A stretch of DNA of 64,000 nt from CAZGIF01 sp964526045 (GCA_964526045.1 CAZGIF010000006.1:51834-115833), one strand, 5' to 3'. Positions 34,775 through 46,461 are shown, numbered from the stretch's first letter. Numbers and translations are program-made. Notes: a model not told the origin generated them from the letters alone.

Positions 34775-34893
34775 TAAGAAAATGTAATAAATATAGAAGA
34801 CATTATGAGTATGTTATGCGATAAGTAATTTTTACTTTTCTTTACTTAAAAAAAATAGAAGTATAATACTCCTATAGTTCTTATTTTTGAATC

Positions 34894-34965
34894 CAGGACT
34901 AGCAGGAATTGAACCCGCGACGCGGAGCTTTGGAGACTCCCGCTCTACCTCTGAGCTATAGCCCT
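34894..34965 (-). tRNA. tRNA-Trp (anticodon CCA)
   Basis: 72 nt folding cleanly: acceptor AGGGCTA/TAGTCCT, TA at positions 8-9, D stem GCTC/GAGC, anticodon stem GGAGT/GCTCC with loop CTCCAAA, T stem GCGGG/CCTGC with loop TTCAATT, discriminator G. The CCA end is not encoded. The anticodon CCA reads UGG only, consistent with UGA being glycine rather than tryptophan. Confidence 0.95.
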
Positions 34966-34980
34966 TTATATGCAGTCATA

Positions 34981-35013
34981 CGTTTTGCTACATATGTATA
35001 TGTAGCAAAAACG
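34981..35013. repeat. Perfect 12-bp inverted repeat
   Basis: TTTTGCTACATA (34983-34994) and TATGTAGCAAAA (34999-35010) around TGTA. It lies between the SPFH gene stop and the tRNA-Trp on the minus strand, so it could end the SPFH transcript or mark RNA processing; no T tract follows the stem directly. Confidence 0.6.
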
Positions 35014-35110
35014 AATGCATCTGCAAGAGAAAAGTACATTTTGATCATATGTTCACACTTTATATGGGTGCGAAACCCTCTATGGGCGTGCAATGAGTCA
35101 GACTATTTTT

Positions 35111-36103
35111 TTAGTTGGAATCAATACTTACTCCTAATTTTTCCATATCTGCAGGGATGATAGTATTTGTTCATTCGCTAACGATCTTTGGAACGTCTCC
35201 ATTCCATGCATCAGCAAATGCTTTTTGAACTTCTAACTTTTCAAGTTGAATAACACCATCAGAGATTGACTGATTAAGTTGTCTATATCATTCTGCTTGT
35301 GCTTCAAATTTGAGCAAAATTGCCTGTGCTTCAGCGGCAGCTTCTGTTTTTCTTGATTCTGCTCTTCATCTTGCCTCTTCTATTTGTTTTTCAGCTTCTG
35401 CTTTTGCTTGGACTTGGATAGTCTCAGATTTGATTCTTTGTTCTGCGAGTTCTTGCTCTGCGAGAGATACTTCTTGGTTTTTCTTTTGTACTTCAAGCAT
35501 TCTTTCTCTAATCTCTGCTGGAAGTTGAACATCTCTTAGTTGTACTGCGACGATTTCAAATTTGTCGAGAGGTGCTTTCTCAAACTGCAATTCTATTTCT
35601 GCTTTGAGTTCACGAGAGATTTTTCATCTATTTTCTGCAATAGTTTCTGCCGTGTAACTACCAAAAACAGATCTTGCAACATCTCTGACAACAGGATTTA
35701 TGAGTTTTTCATCATAATTGATACCAAATTCATTGAGTGTTTCTGCAGCTTCTGATGCTTGTAATTTATAAATCATTGAAAGGTCAATATCAATTGCAAG
35801 ACTCCTTTTGTCCATAACAGTTATCTGAGGTTTGCTCACAATTCACACTCAATACATGGTTCCATCAGAGTTATCTTTGTGATAATTAATAGTTCTTGCC
35901 TTTGTGTCCATTATGACAATATTTTGTACAAATGGAATTTTGAAATGAATTCACGGTTGCAATTCTTTCATATTTGCTCTTCCAAACGTATATAACACTC
36001 ACACATTCCCTGTACGAACAGTCTGGAATGAACCGAAAAATAAAGAAATCACAAATAAAGCTACTATAGCATACAATAACATTTTAAAAAATTTTTTGAT
36101 CAT
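35111..36103 (-). CDS. SPFH/Band 7 (prohibitin-like) membrane protein
   Basis: 330 aa. One N-terminal membrane helix (about residues 7-26) is followed by the SPFH domain (GNVGVLYTFGRANMKELQPG, FKIPFVQNIVIMDTKART, VVRDVARSVFGSYTAE). A long coiled coil follows, rich in Glu, Ala and Gln (QKKNQEVSLAEQELAEQ). These proteins form ring-like membrane scaffolds and regulate proteases; without HflC/HflK neighbours the prohibitin-like label is safest. Start at ATG 36101-36103. Upstream of tRNA-Trp on the same strand. Confidence 0.85.
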
Positions 36104-36173
36104 GTTATAATAAAAAAATAAAAGCTTGACAACATATTTTATCATTAACATAATAAATGTATAGCAAAAAGCA

Positions 36174-37862
36174 ATGTATTTACGTCATAACTTTGAATTT
36201 TTTGTGAAAATTTGTATAGTAATTGTACTATCTTTGGTATATTATACCCAAACAATGACAACAACAAAAAAAGGATTTACTTTGTATATAGATCAGGTAA
36301 ACCAACAAAGAAGTACATATTCTACAGCTCTTTCTTGAGTTTTGTCTTACAAAAATATTGATGGAAATTTGATTAGTAGCTTGTTTGTTGATGCACAAAA
36401 TATCAATCAAACAACAATAGACCAAACTATTTCTGATATACAACAACGCAAAGATTTTTTGCAAAGTATGACAGATGATCTTCTAACAGATGTATCTTTG
36501 AATGAACATCAAAAAGCATTTATCCAAAGAACAATTGAACACACTATATGTGCGTATAGCCTTTTGCAGGAGGCAACACGAATCGAAGCACAAAAGTCTG
36601 GTATGCAGATAGCCCCACGTCTACTCAACAAAGCAAGAAAAAATATCCACAAATATGAAACATATCTATACGGCAAAAAAATTTCTCAAATTCCTGAAGA
36701 AAAAAACAAAGTACTGCTTCACTGTATTCATATGCTCCAACACAACAAAAATAAAATAAAATCTGACGAATATCACGACTTCCTTGTTTTTTTGCAAACC
36801 CAGTATAAAGAAGCTATACCTAGTATTGTACGTCTTAAAAGCCCTAGTGTTCCTATCAACAACAAACATATAAGCGCAGAACAACTCGCATATATATTTT
36901 TTTTAGTTTGTCGTATTTTTTGACAAAACACAGTATGTATACTCTATACCAAAGTCAAAAAACCTCGCATGAAAAACTCTTTTACATTTCTGATTCCATA
37001 CAACTATCAAGAAGAAGATATTGAGACTATTTTTTTGGAAAAAAACATACTTCAACACACAAAAATCATTCTTCATCCACATGTAGAAAACATCTCTGCT
37101 TGAAAAAACGCAGTGCATAATTATATCACGCTCAAAATACCCCAAAAAGAAACATATACACTCCAAAGAGTATGCGAGCTTATTGATCATGAGATAGTGA
37201 CTCATGTTTTGAGATCTCAAGCAGCACTACAAAACAACCTCAATATCAAATTAGCAGATTATATTCAAACAGAAGAATGAGTTGCTCTTATGAATGAAAG
37301 ACTCGTCACGCAAGACATCACAGAAATATCAATGGAACCAAGTATCCATCATATTGCTTCATTGATTTGAGAAGTATGTACTTTTGATCAAACAAAAAGA
37401 CTTTTGTATATATGGTGAAAGCTATTATGACATTCAAATGCACAAGCAGAAATTTTTGCACAATCAAAAACACAAAGAGCAAAAAGGTTTCACCAATTTG
37501 ATGATATTTGATCAAATAGAAAAGACACTTCATACCGAAGATGAATGCAACAAATTGTTGGACATATTCGTACACTCAACACACAACAAGAAGTCGATAC
37601 TTTTTTGAAACATGTCTATATTGGCAAATTCTCATTACAGGACTTTCCTTTGTTATGAGAGCTCTTCGAATGAATGTGAGCTATCGAAAGCGTCATGCCA
37701 CTTGCAATCTGAAGATATCTGTATCAAAAAACGCGAAAGCAGTCAGGTCGTCTTTCTTTTCCAACATATATGACAAGAGAACAAAAAATATTATTTTCTA
37801 GATTGGTTCGCTATACCAAACGTATTATTTCTGCAAACCCGCAAGAACTTCATGTCAAGTAG
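36174..37862 (+). CDS. DUF1704 family HExxxH metallopeptidase-like protein
   Basis: 562 aa. The zinc motif HEIVTH is at residues 339-344, preceded by AGKNAVHNYITLKIP and followed by LADYIQTEEGVALMNERLV, corresponding to the HEIGTH ... QEGLA blocks of DUF1704. That family includes the animal tubulin-tyrosine carboxypeptidase MATCAP and many bacterial proteins of unknown substrate. The N-terminus has a possible signal anchor (about residues 9-22) and a helical region. Alternative start: ATG 36258. Its 3' end overlaps map by 38 bp, tail to tail. Confidence 0.78.
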
Positions 37863-38616
37863 CTGTTATCAAAACAGTATATTCTCGCTGCGCTCAATTA
37901 TCTCAGCCTTGTGTGTATAAATTTCGTCCATTTGGTTTTACTTTTGGTTTTTGTTCTCTGTAGGTGTATGAAGAAAACGCAGTAATAGGCTCTAATGCAA
38001 CCACCATTGTATCTTCAAACATATATTTTTTGGTTTCTGGATGCGGAAAATTATAAATATAAGGAGGCTCATGAACTTCAATTCACACACCATGTCATGT
38101 GAGATTTTCAACAACTGAGTATCATTTTTGGTTAATAAAAGATTCTACCGCTGACGAAAATTCAAATATTTTTTTGCCTGGTTGTACGTATTGCAATCCA
38201 TGATCTAGCCCAAGTCTCGTTGCTTCAATCAATGCTTCTGCCTCAGGATTAGCAAAACTTCACCCAACGACGATACTAAAGGCAGCATCTGCTATTCACT
38301 TTTTGTATGTTATTCCACAATCGACTTTGAGTAAGTCTCCGCTTTTGAGAATATATCAATCAGGAATACCATGCACAAGACAATCGTTGACAGACAAACA
38401 TAGATTTGCAGGAAATCAATTATATCACTTGAACGCCCCCAAAAGTTTATGTTTTTTGATGTAAGATTCTGCATACATTTCTAAATCAATCAATGACTGT
38501 CCAGGTTTGACATAATCATACAAAAGTCAAAGCAGCTCCGTCAAATATTTTCAAGCTTCCCTGATTGCTTCAATTTGTTGTGGATTTTTATAAAGAACTT
38601 TTCTTTTTTGAGACAT
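37825..38616 (-). CDS. map: Methionine aminopeptidase type I
   Basis: 263 aa, normal size. All metal ligands are present: Asp pair in KVDCGITYKKGIADAAFS, His in TGHGVGIEVHEPP, Glu in VALEPITAF and Glu in AQREYTVLI. The substrate His is in NDCLVHGIP. Removes the initiator Met from new proteins in the cytosol. The final ~12 codons overlap the convergent DUF1704 gene. Start at ATG 38614-38616. Confidence 0.93.
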
Positions 38617-38643
38617 GGTATGTATATACATACAAAATAAAAA

Positions 38644-38684
38644 AAAACTGACACGTATACCGTAGTAATAGTCATGTCAGTTTT
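38644..38684. terminator. Terminator-like inverted repeat
   Basis: AAAACTGACA (38644-38653) pairs with TGTCAGTTTT (38675-38684), loop 21 bases, T/A tracts on both sides. It lies 53 bp after the HAD gene stop, upstream of map, so it probably ends the HAD transcript. Confidence 0.6.
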
Positions 38685-38737
38685 GATAGCAAGGTGAGGT
38701 TGTGAGTTTGTGTTATACTTGTCGTAGAAGAATATCT

Positions 38738-39331
38738 TTATGCAACTTCAACTTCACTTCGGTCTTTTACTTTGACAACACATGCATCTTGTTGTGGATC
38801 ATATTCTTTGTTTCGAGGTCTATCAAGTAGATACGTTTTGATTCATGATTGTCATACATCACGTGCATAAAACAAAAAGTCCTCTACCATCAAAATTGAT
38901 TGCAAATCGTGACAGATGTCAGACTTCTTTTTTTGGTTATATTTGTGTGTATTTGCAAAGACAATATCATCAAACAGTGACGGATAATGTTTATCTACCC
39001 ATGCGTATGTATTGTGTTGCAACTCGTCAGATCTTCACGTAACGACATACAATGTATGTCCAGCATCTTTGAGTGCTTGCAATTTTTCTCTAGCTCACAC
39101 AACTGGTTGTATGACATCAATTGATGCTTTTTTTCTCAAAAACCCATCAAAATAATTCTTATCTTCTTTTTGTGTCATATATAGTGATTTCATCTCGTGG
39201 AGATGATAATTTGTTATTTGTTCTCTCGTCAAAATTTCTCATTTGACTTGATAATGGTGATGTTCTAAGACTGCATCAATTGTATTTGCTAATACCTCGT
39301 CACAGTCGATTGTTATTACTTTTTTGTGCAT
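38738..39331 (-). CDS. HAD-superfamily phosphatase, 5'(3')-nucleotidase-like
   Basis: 197 aa. HAD motif I is TIDCDEVLA, motif II VVTGRSDE, motif III near KSDICHDL, motif IV ILMVEDFLFYARDVG. The size and motif I form (DxDxV with a small cap) resemble deoxyribonucleotidases of the NT5C type, which dephosphorylate dNMPs, but the substrate is a guess. Monocistronic, with a terminator downstream. Confidence 0.75.
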
Positions 39332-39437
39332 AAACTTTTGTAATATATAAAATTTGTTACAAAAATATTATATAGTATATTTTATTTTTGTCAAATTTTA
39401 TGTTATGTAGTTTTTTTTTATAAAAATAAATCCTGAT

Positions 39438-41195
39438 TTATTTCATTATTTTCTCTTGAAAATATCCAGCATTATAAACTTCAAAAACACTTTCTTGTCC
39501 ATGTGGAGTCAAAATCTTCTCTCAAACTGCATCTTGTCTCACAAGCAAACGTCTAGGAGCTCTCATATACATTCTTTGAGCGTAACGAATATCAGGATGA
39601 AGACGAGGAAGAGGTAAATCATATTTACGATAAAAAGCTAATTCTCATACTACCAAGCGGAAAGGTCTATTAGACTTTTCACACAAAAATATTGATCATA
39701 AAATAGTATCTTCTACTGCACTAATGTCTTGTGGTATTGCATCTCACTGAAGTGTTTTAGTGTTTGCAGGAATACGAGGGTCATAATTATGTTCAAGTCG
39801 TTTAGAACCTGCATTTTCTGCTTGCGCTTGAGTGAGAGGATAATATTCATGAGCTATTGTTTCATTATATCCAAACGGACTCAATGATGGATGCAAAAAC
39901 TCTCACCACTCTCACGTCGTCACCATGTGTCAGATTAATTTTTGTACTTCTATTTCATACGTTTCTTTGGTATATTGTTTATTAAAAATACAATATTCTG
40001 CATTGGTTAGTCATACGCAACCGAAGAGATTTTTGGACGCGATACAAAAAGAACTATACATAACATTTGACACATTATCCCAAAGAAGATATGAGAACAT
40101 ACAACTTTGTATTGAACGACCTGACTCTTCTAACTCGTAACACAAACGAGCTCACTCTCCTCGAGAATCGAAATCACGACAATCTTGTGCATCATAAATC
40201 ATTGAGCAATAGCTACAATTTTCAGTATCATACGAATCAAACAGAAGCGTACAATCCTTATTAGAGATTATATAATTTCAAAATGTTTGCTTATTATCAA
40301 ATCATTGTATTTCTGATCTTGGTACATTACTTGACTCTAACAATGCCATAAAATATGCATATGGATCTGAATTGTTGCCTAAAAACTGATCACGCGCCGC
40401 CAGATAGTCTTCTTTGGTAGCATACTGCTTATTTTCAACACAATACTTTTTGTTTGTGAGATTGTAGCACATAAAACAATCACTACATCATGTACAGTTA
40501 TACAAATACGATGACATTGAACAATCACGAAGGTTATATCAGTATTGTACTTTGTTACAATTTCGAACATCTCAACACATATAACACTGCTCACTGTGAT
40601 TGGTATAGCTACAATCTACACACGTTGTACTATAATAAATCTTGTCAGAAAAATACACCTCATCAGTGAAAGCACACTCGAATGTCATATACGTATTTTT
40701 GAGAGGTCAAGATCCGTTTGTATATTCTCAATTTTCTTGTTTATAGTGTTCTTTGATAAGAGAAGCTTTGGGCACTGTATCGTACAAACTTTTGAATTGT
40801 TCAGTAAATGTTTTGGTATAATCGAAAGATACTCAATATGTTTTAGCATCTCGTTTCTCAGACCATCGAAACTCTTGCGAATAAACAGGAAACAACTTGT
40901 CTGGACTATATACCGAGATAATGCTTTCTCAGGTCGCATCACAGGTACGGCGATATAATTTGCGTTCATTTTTGAACATCAATCTACGACGTTGGCGCTC
41001 TTCAGGACATAGTTTTGGCAAGGGAATATCAAATGTTTTAGTTCCAATTTTAGGAGATACTTTTTTCAAAAAATCTATATCTGACTGAAAAATAGGGAAT
41101 TGAACTCAAGAAGCCTGACATGTTTGTCGTTGTACGATGGGATCGTTTGTTTTGTTAGATATTTCTTGATATGTTTCTTTGGATGTGTAGTACAT
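39438..41195 (-). CDS. Cys-rich protein of the kind common in CPR bacteria, unknown function
   Basis: 585 aa with about 20 Cys in pairs. The N-terminal zinc-ribbon-like part has TCQASGVQFPIFQSDIDFL, LPKLCPEERQRRRL and YRRTCDATGESIISVYSPD. The middle repeats Cys clusters (TTCVDCSYTNHSEQCYMC, CTGCSDCFMCYN). The end has KSNRPFRLVVGELAFYRKYD, a second copy of the zinc-ribbon region, and VYNAGYFQEKI. It looks like a tandem metal-binding scaffold. Such proteins are often annotated 'CaiB/BaiF family' in CPR genomes, which I do not accept here. Confidence 0.7.
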
Positions 41196-41313
41196 GGTTT
41201 TTGAAAAAGTGATAAAAGTAAAGAGAATATAAAATAAATATTGCAAAAATCAATAAATATTGTATAATATATGTGAAGCATATATTCACAACTATTTATT
41301 GGTAGATATTTTG

Positions 41314-42087
41314 ATGGAAAACATATACAAACTACTGGAAACTTATTGATTTAGTGAAAAGCAATCTCACGCATTTGTGTACCTCTACACATACTGAGCA
41401 AAACCAGCCTCATCTTTGGCAAAAGCTCTTTGAGAAGAAAGAACAAACATGTACAAAATGCTAGAGATTCTTGTACGTCGTTGAATACTTGGACAAACCA
41501 AAAAACACAAAACAAAACATTTTTTTGTTGCAAACAAAAATATCCTAAGATCTCAACTCGAAGAGAAAAAGAACGAACTCAACAAAAAAGAATTGTTGTT
41601 ACCAAAAATTGAAACTGCGTTGTCTCAACTAGAAAATACACCTCAACAATCCATGCCGGCTATGAGGTTTTTTGAATGAGAATCATGAATAAGACAACTA
41701 TTTGATGATATGCAAAACTGCGTAACAACACACGGATATTTGCAAATAAAACACATATGAAGTAGTACAATATTGGCTCAATCTCATACCAACAAAATAC
41801 TAGAAGATTATGCATCAGGATTTTTCTACAATTGTATACAAAATAATGTACATATAGTCTCACATCTATGAGAAGGACAGCGAATTATGGAACAACTACG
41901 TACAACCAATTCATTTGCGGACATCTGACAAGTTCCAGCGTGACACGGGTCAGTATCAATTTTTATTGTATGAAAGTTTCTGTATTTCTTGATATGTAAG
42001 GATCAAGCATTTTGACGAAAAATACAAAGTGAAGAGCTTGTAGAACTCATGCACTTTGTATTTAAGAGTCAGATAGGGAAAAAATAA
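41314..42087 (+). CDS. TrmB-type transcriptional regulator
   Basis: 257 aa. A winged-helix domain at residues 1-80 (LETYGFSEKQSHAFVYLYTY, LGEERTNMYKMLEILVRRG) is followed by a short coiled coil and a PLD-like sensor domain (MRFFEGESGIRQLFDDM, IGQVPAGHGSVSIFIVGKF). TrmB proteins typically sense sugars in archaea; targets in CPR bacteria are unknown. It faces the LOG gene tail to tail, and the methyltransferase at 42785 carries a related sensor-like region. Confidence 0.8.
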
Positions 42088-42109
42088 AATAAATTAATCG
42101 GTATTAATA

Positions 42110-42763
42110 CTATAAAGACAGTAGACTTTTCATAACATCTTCAAATTGACGTAATGAATTTACAAAAAAAATATTTTTATCTTCTGAAAGAGGCGTCCCA
42201 ATAGCAAATTTATCATCAAGAATATAAAAAAGTTCTTTTCGATGATCTCAAAAAAGAATCATTGGTCATATTTTACCTTTTCATAGATTATTTGGTTTAT
42301 GAATATCGTTCCTTTCATATCGAGTGAACACTTCTCTAAGCGTTCAATTGCCAGCAAGCGAATTAACAACCAAAAAATCAGAAGCATCAACCATCGTACC
42401 ACATCTTAAATCCATATGAGGTTGTGGATCGCAAAATACTGTATCAAACTTGGTACGATCTTGTACTCACCACTTTGCATCAAATCTTGCTTCTGGAACT
42501 CAAATATTATACGATGGGTCAAGTCATTTTTGTTTGATAATATTTGAAGCTCATTGTGCATATGCCTGCATTGTTCATCATCACCTACCATCTTCATATC
42601 CACCATGAATTATACCAATACCAAGAGACACCAAAATCTCAGCCATACGTACTGTTTGATCATATAGGGGATTTTCTACAGCTAAAGTCGTTTTTCAGAC
42701 ACAAGCAGCATAGTAGTCAGGTCAATTTTTTTTGATAGTAGAAATATTACTTGGATGGAACAT
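42110..42763 (-). CDS. LOG/TIGR00730-type protein (Rossmann phosphoribohydrolase-like)
   Basis: 217 aa. IIHGGYEDGRGGTMQAYAQ near residue 55 and VVNSLAGNGTLREVF near 150 correspond to the GGGxxGLMG and PGGxGTxxE motifs of LOG proteins, which bind AMP-like substrates; in relatives they cleave ribose-monophosphate from nucleotides. The catalytic Glu-Arg pair is only partly matched (TLREVF), so activity is uncertain. 21 bp after the methyltransferase gene, same strand. Confidence 0.65.
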
Positions 42764-42784
42764 AACAAATATAGAATAAAATAA

Positions 42785-44113
42785 CTACGCTCTAAGTACA
42801 TATACCATAGCCATAGGACAATGTTTGTCATAATATAAAGGATGAGACTCCTTTGCATCATCATTTATTGGCATGCAATACTCAACCTGATCTATAGTAA
42901 AATACTTTTTTATATGATTGTCGAGATTTGTTTTTGTTTTATAATATTGTACTCGTTGTCATAACTCTCCCGACGTCCCATGGTAATGGGTATATCTTTC
43001 TCAATCACGAAGAGCATTTTTTGTCAGTAAGTAATATTTTTTGTGCTCGTATGCTGGATTGAGTGTAGCAAGAATATATGTTCAACCTGGCTTAAGAATT
43101 CTTTTTGCTTCTGAAAAGTGATAATCCAAATCTTGATAATTAAGATGAACAATGAAATTTCTTGAAAGACACAAATCAATACTTTTTGTACTATTACTAA
43201 GAGAGTTGTTTCTTATAAGTTCTTTTCGAACAATAGAAAGTTGTTCAGCTTCCATATCGCTTATATAAGAAATCGCTTCTTGTACAAATTTTTCATTCGC
43301 TTCATATCAAACAATTGATTGTATTTTTTTTCTCAATAATTGAATATGTTCTATTTTTTTTAGTCAAGGAACTTGTTGTGGAATTCCATATAACAATTGC
43401 ATCCCCATCGTGTGCGTTCAGCATCCAAAATCAACTATTTTGTTCTCATCGCGTCAAATTGCGTCAAATATAAAAGGATATAATACAGGATTAATTACTG
43501 AATCTATACCATAATTTTGTCAGCTATTCATAATTGAAATTCGCATCTCTGTACATAAATCATCTCAAGGTTTAATACCAACCATATACTGATTATTATT
43601 TCGTAGTTCTGAAAAAAGTTTCAGAAACAACTCATGAACATATGGATCGTTTATTGCAATTCCCAGCACATGTTGTCATGGTTTTGTTATAATAATATTT
43701 TGAGTATCTATAATATCAATATTGCTAATCAAAAAATAATTAGCTGACACGATTTTGAGTTCGCGCTTTTTTAGTCAGTTTTGTTCATATCTTGTTCATT
43801 GAGGCTTACAAATGACACGTACATTGATATTTCTGTCATCTAATGTTTTTCTGAAGGATTGGAGCCAGTGTTCATCTATACGAATCCGATTGTCAATATT
43901 TGAAATGGCCCACCAGTTATGTGCAGTTTTTGTATGTTTCGTATATAGATCTTTGAGAGCTTCTTTATCCTCTATAGGAGTTATATGTTCTTTATAGACT
44001 ATAGCGTGCTTTTTATTAGCAATCATAAGCTCTTGCACAATCATTTCTATTTTTTGTCCTGTTTCTACTGTCATATCAGCGATTTCATTGAGCCTGTTAT
44101 ACAATTCTTGCAT
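42785..44113 (-). CDS. SAM-dependent methyltransferase with an N-terminal TrmB-sensor-like domain
   Basis: 442 aa. Residues 1-140 resemble the PLD-like sensor of TrmB regulators without the HTH (IVQELMIANKKHAIVYKEH, HNWWAISNIDNRI, NVRVICKPQG). Residues ~215-400 are a class I methyltransferase: motif I KIVDFGCGTHTMG, the acidic loop GYEANE, motif IV DLCLSRNFIVHLN and motif post-I AKRILKPGGTYILATLNP. The target is unknown. Its closeness to the TrmB-type regulator suggests a common ligand sensor. Confidence 0.72.
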
Positions 44114-44249
44114 GGATTAAGATGTTTATTCTAAAATAATATATCAATAATTACATTATAATTCTCTGATCTTTTTATGCAAATTATAGATCTATTTATT
44201 ATTTTTATTTAAAAACAAAATGCAAGAAACAAGCAAACACATATTCCAC

Positions 44250-46073
44250 CTAAAACCCAGTCTGTAACTCTAACATAGAAAAATAATATCATTGCTTTGC
44301 AATAAGTTCTGTATGCGTTCAACGTTCTATAACTGTTGCAAATCAATCATCATTTTGTCACAAAACAATAATTTCATCTGCATTTTTGACCGTTTGGAGA
44401 CGGTGTGCAATAATCAATACCGTACGTCAAGCAAATAAGTTGTGCATGGCTTGTGTGATTTCCTCTTCGTGAAAGCTGTCAAGAGCAGATGTTGGTTCAT
44501 CTAAGATAATAATCTCTGGATCTTTGAGAAAAATCTTTGCAATCGCAAGACGTTGACGTTGTCATCATGACAAACGTACTCCCCTTTCTCATATTTCTGT
44601 ATCAAGTCATTTGGGCAAATCATACACAAATTCACATTTAGCCAAAGTTATAGCTTGCTTGAGACGATCAGCAATATCATCAGGCATGTTTTTTTTGGAA
44701 TGCATATCCAAAAAACCCAATACAGACTGTTCAGTTTTTTTGCTAGCATATGACTTACGATAACTATACACCAAGTTGTCATAAATAGTACCATCAAAAA
44801 TCGAAGGTTCTTGTGTAAGATATCAAATATGATGCCAAAAAGATTTGAGCTTGACTCTATCTAAGTCTTGATTGTCTATGGCAATAGTACCTAATAATGG
44901 ACGCAAATATCAGGCTAATAGTTTAACAAATGTTGATTTTCAAGATCAACTCATACCAACAATAGCCGTTTTTTTGGATCAAGATATCTTGATTGAAAAA
45001 TTTTTGAACAATACCTCATCTTTGCTATACCCAAATGACATATCACGGACAAAAATATTTCAAGATTTGTATACAAATGCATCTCAGCGATTGTATCAAT
45101 GAATACGTGGAGCTTTTTCAAAAAAATCCAATAGCTTCTCTATATGAATCCAATCATCAGTTATTTTTTTTACTGATTCGGAGATAGTTCCAACTTGTGA
45201 TGCCATTGTAACAGCAAGTCACGTCAGTAAAATAAATTCTCACAATTCAGACGTCCCTCTCAACGCAGATAAAGCTCAATAAAGGGCAATACTAACTATA
45301 AAAATCTGTACGAAAAAATACCCTCAATCAAATCACACTCACTGTCGTATTTTTTCTTTAATCTTTGATTGTGACCACAAACGCAAGTCAGTATCTTTCT
45401 GTTCTAATTCTGTATCAAAGCGTCAAGACGACAATATCTCAAACTTTGACATAATATGTTTAACATTTGTTCTTCAAATTTCTATTTCTTTGCTTTTAGC
45501 CTCTTTTCTCCAAAAATATGATTTTGGATGTCGATAGTTTATCCACAATCAAACACATACCATCAATACCAACGAAATCAAAAAAAACAAGAAAGATTCT
45601 GATGCTATTATCGCTAATGATGTTATAACAATAGCAACTCTAGTAGCTTGACCCCAGAAAATATCCAAAATCAAATCTATTCGAACACGTATTCACTTAT
45701 CAAGAATTGAGATAACTTTTCATGTTCACATGCGCTCCGTATATGTATTATCAGCAAGCCAAAAACGTTTTATATATGTACTATACAAATGAGACCGTAT
45801 TTTCCTAATTGCAATAAAAGGCAGCTTTTTGTAAAAAATTCTACATACAAATTGGACAATAAAAACAACTGCCCAAACACTAACAATAGAAAATATAGCC
45901 TGTTTGTCTGCTTGTTCTATAGCACCAACAAGTCTGTCAATAAAAACAAAATTGACTGCAACTACAACTCACCAAGCAATAGAAAATAACCCACACGCAA
46001 TCAAGTGAAATTTTGCGACAAGTATAACAGAGAAAAAAGTTTTGAGATGAGAAGAGCTATTAGAAGATGACAT
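44250..46073 (-). CDS. ABC transporter, fused permease and ATPase
   Basis: 607 aa, same layout as the gene at 17494: six membrane helices, then Walker A VGMSGSGKSTF, signature RLSGGQRQRLAIAK, Walker B IIILDEPTSALD and switch LIIAHRLQTVKNADEI. The two proteins are clear paralogues with near-identical ATPase ends and could pair or act alone. Substrate unknown. Start at ATG 46071-46073; the RRM gene lies upstream with a weak terminator between. Confidence 0.87.
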
Positions 46074-46137
46074 ATAACTACTAGAAAAATAAATCTACTC
46101 GAAGTATAACTACTTTAATTTTGTATACAAAAAAAAC

Positions 46138-46156
46138 AACTCCTGCACACAGAGTT
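46138..46156 (-). terminator. Weak terminator after the RRM gene
   Basis: On the minus strand AACTC pairs with GAGTT (five bases, loop nine) and is followed by G and eight T. It is 30 bp beyond the RRM stop. Confidence 0.55.
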
Positions 46157-46185
46157 ATTTTATTTAAACACCATACATTTCCTTG

Positions 46186-46461
46186 TTAGTAAGAATCTTG
46201 TCTTGGTTGTTGAGGTCTTGCTTCTTTAATTCCGATTGGACGTCCGTTAAGTTCATATTGATCCAAAGCTTGAATTGCTGCATCAGCATCTTCGTCATTC
46301 ATAAATTCTACGAATCCGAATCCTCTAGATCTTCCAGTTTCTCTATCCTTAATGATTCTTGTCTCATTTGGGTTGATTTCACCGTGTTGTGCAAACAAGT
46401 CTTGCAATTCTTGATCAGATACAGATCGATCAATATTTCCTACAAATAATTTTTTAGCCAT
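46186..46461 (-). CDS. RRM-domain RNA-binding protein
   Basis: 91 aa, one RNA recognition motif. RNP2 is KLFVGNI (residues 4-10) and RNP1 is RGFGFVEF (about 47-54), then a short Arg/Gln/Pro tail. It is like the cyanobacterial Rbp cold-induced RNA-binding proteins. The ATG at 46459-46461 gives the proper RNP start; a longer frame upstream is not needed. All seven glycines use GGN and none TGA, unlike its neighbours, which fits high expression. A 160-bp gene-free leader precedes it, as in cold-regulated genes. Confidence 0.92.
   Translation of the reverse strand: MAKKLFVGNIDRSVSDQELQDLFAQHGEINPNETRIIKDRETGRSRGFGFVEFMNDEDADAAIQALDQYELNGRPIGIKEARPQQPRQDSY

Noticed and set aside
40379..40969. Two overlapping minus ORFs and one plus ORF of 70-137 aa
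   Set aside because: All are shadows of the 585-aa Cys-rich gene, whose Cys pairs and TGA glycines are in one continuous frame.
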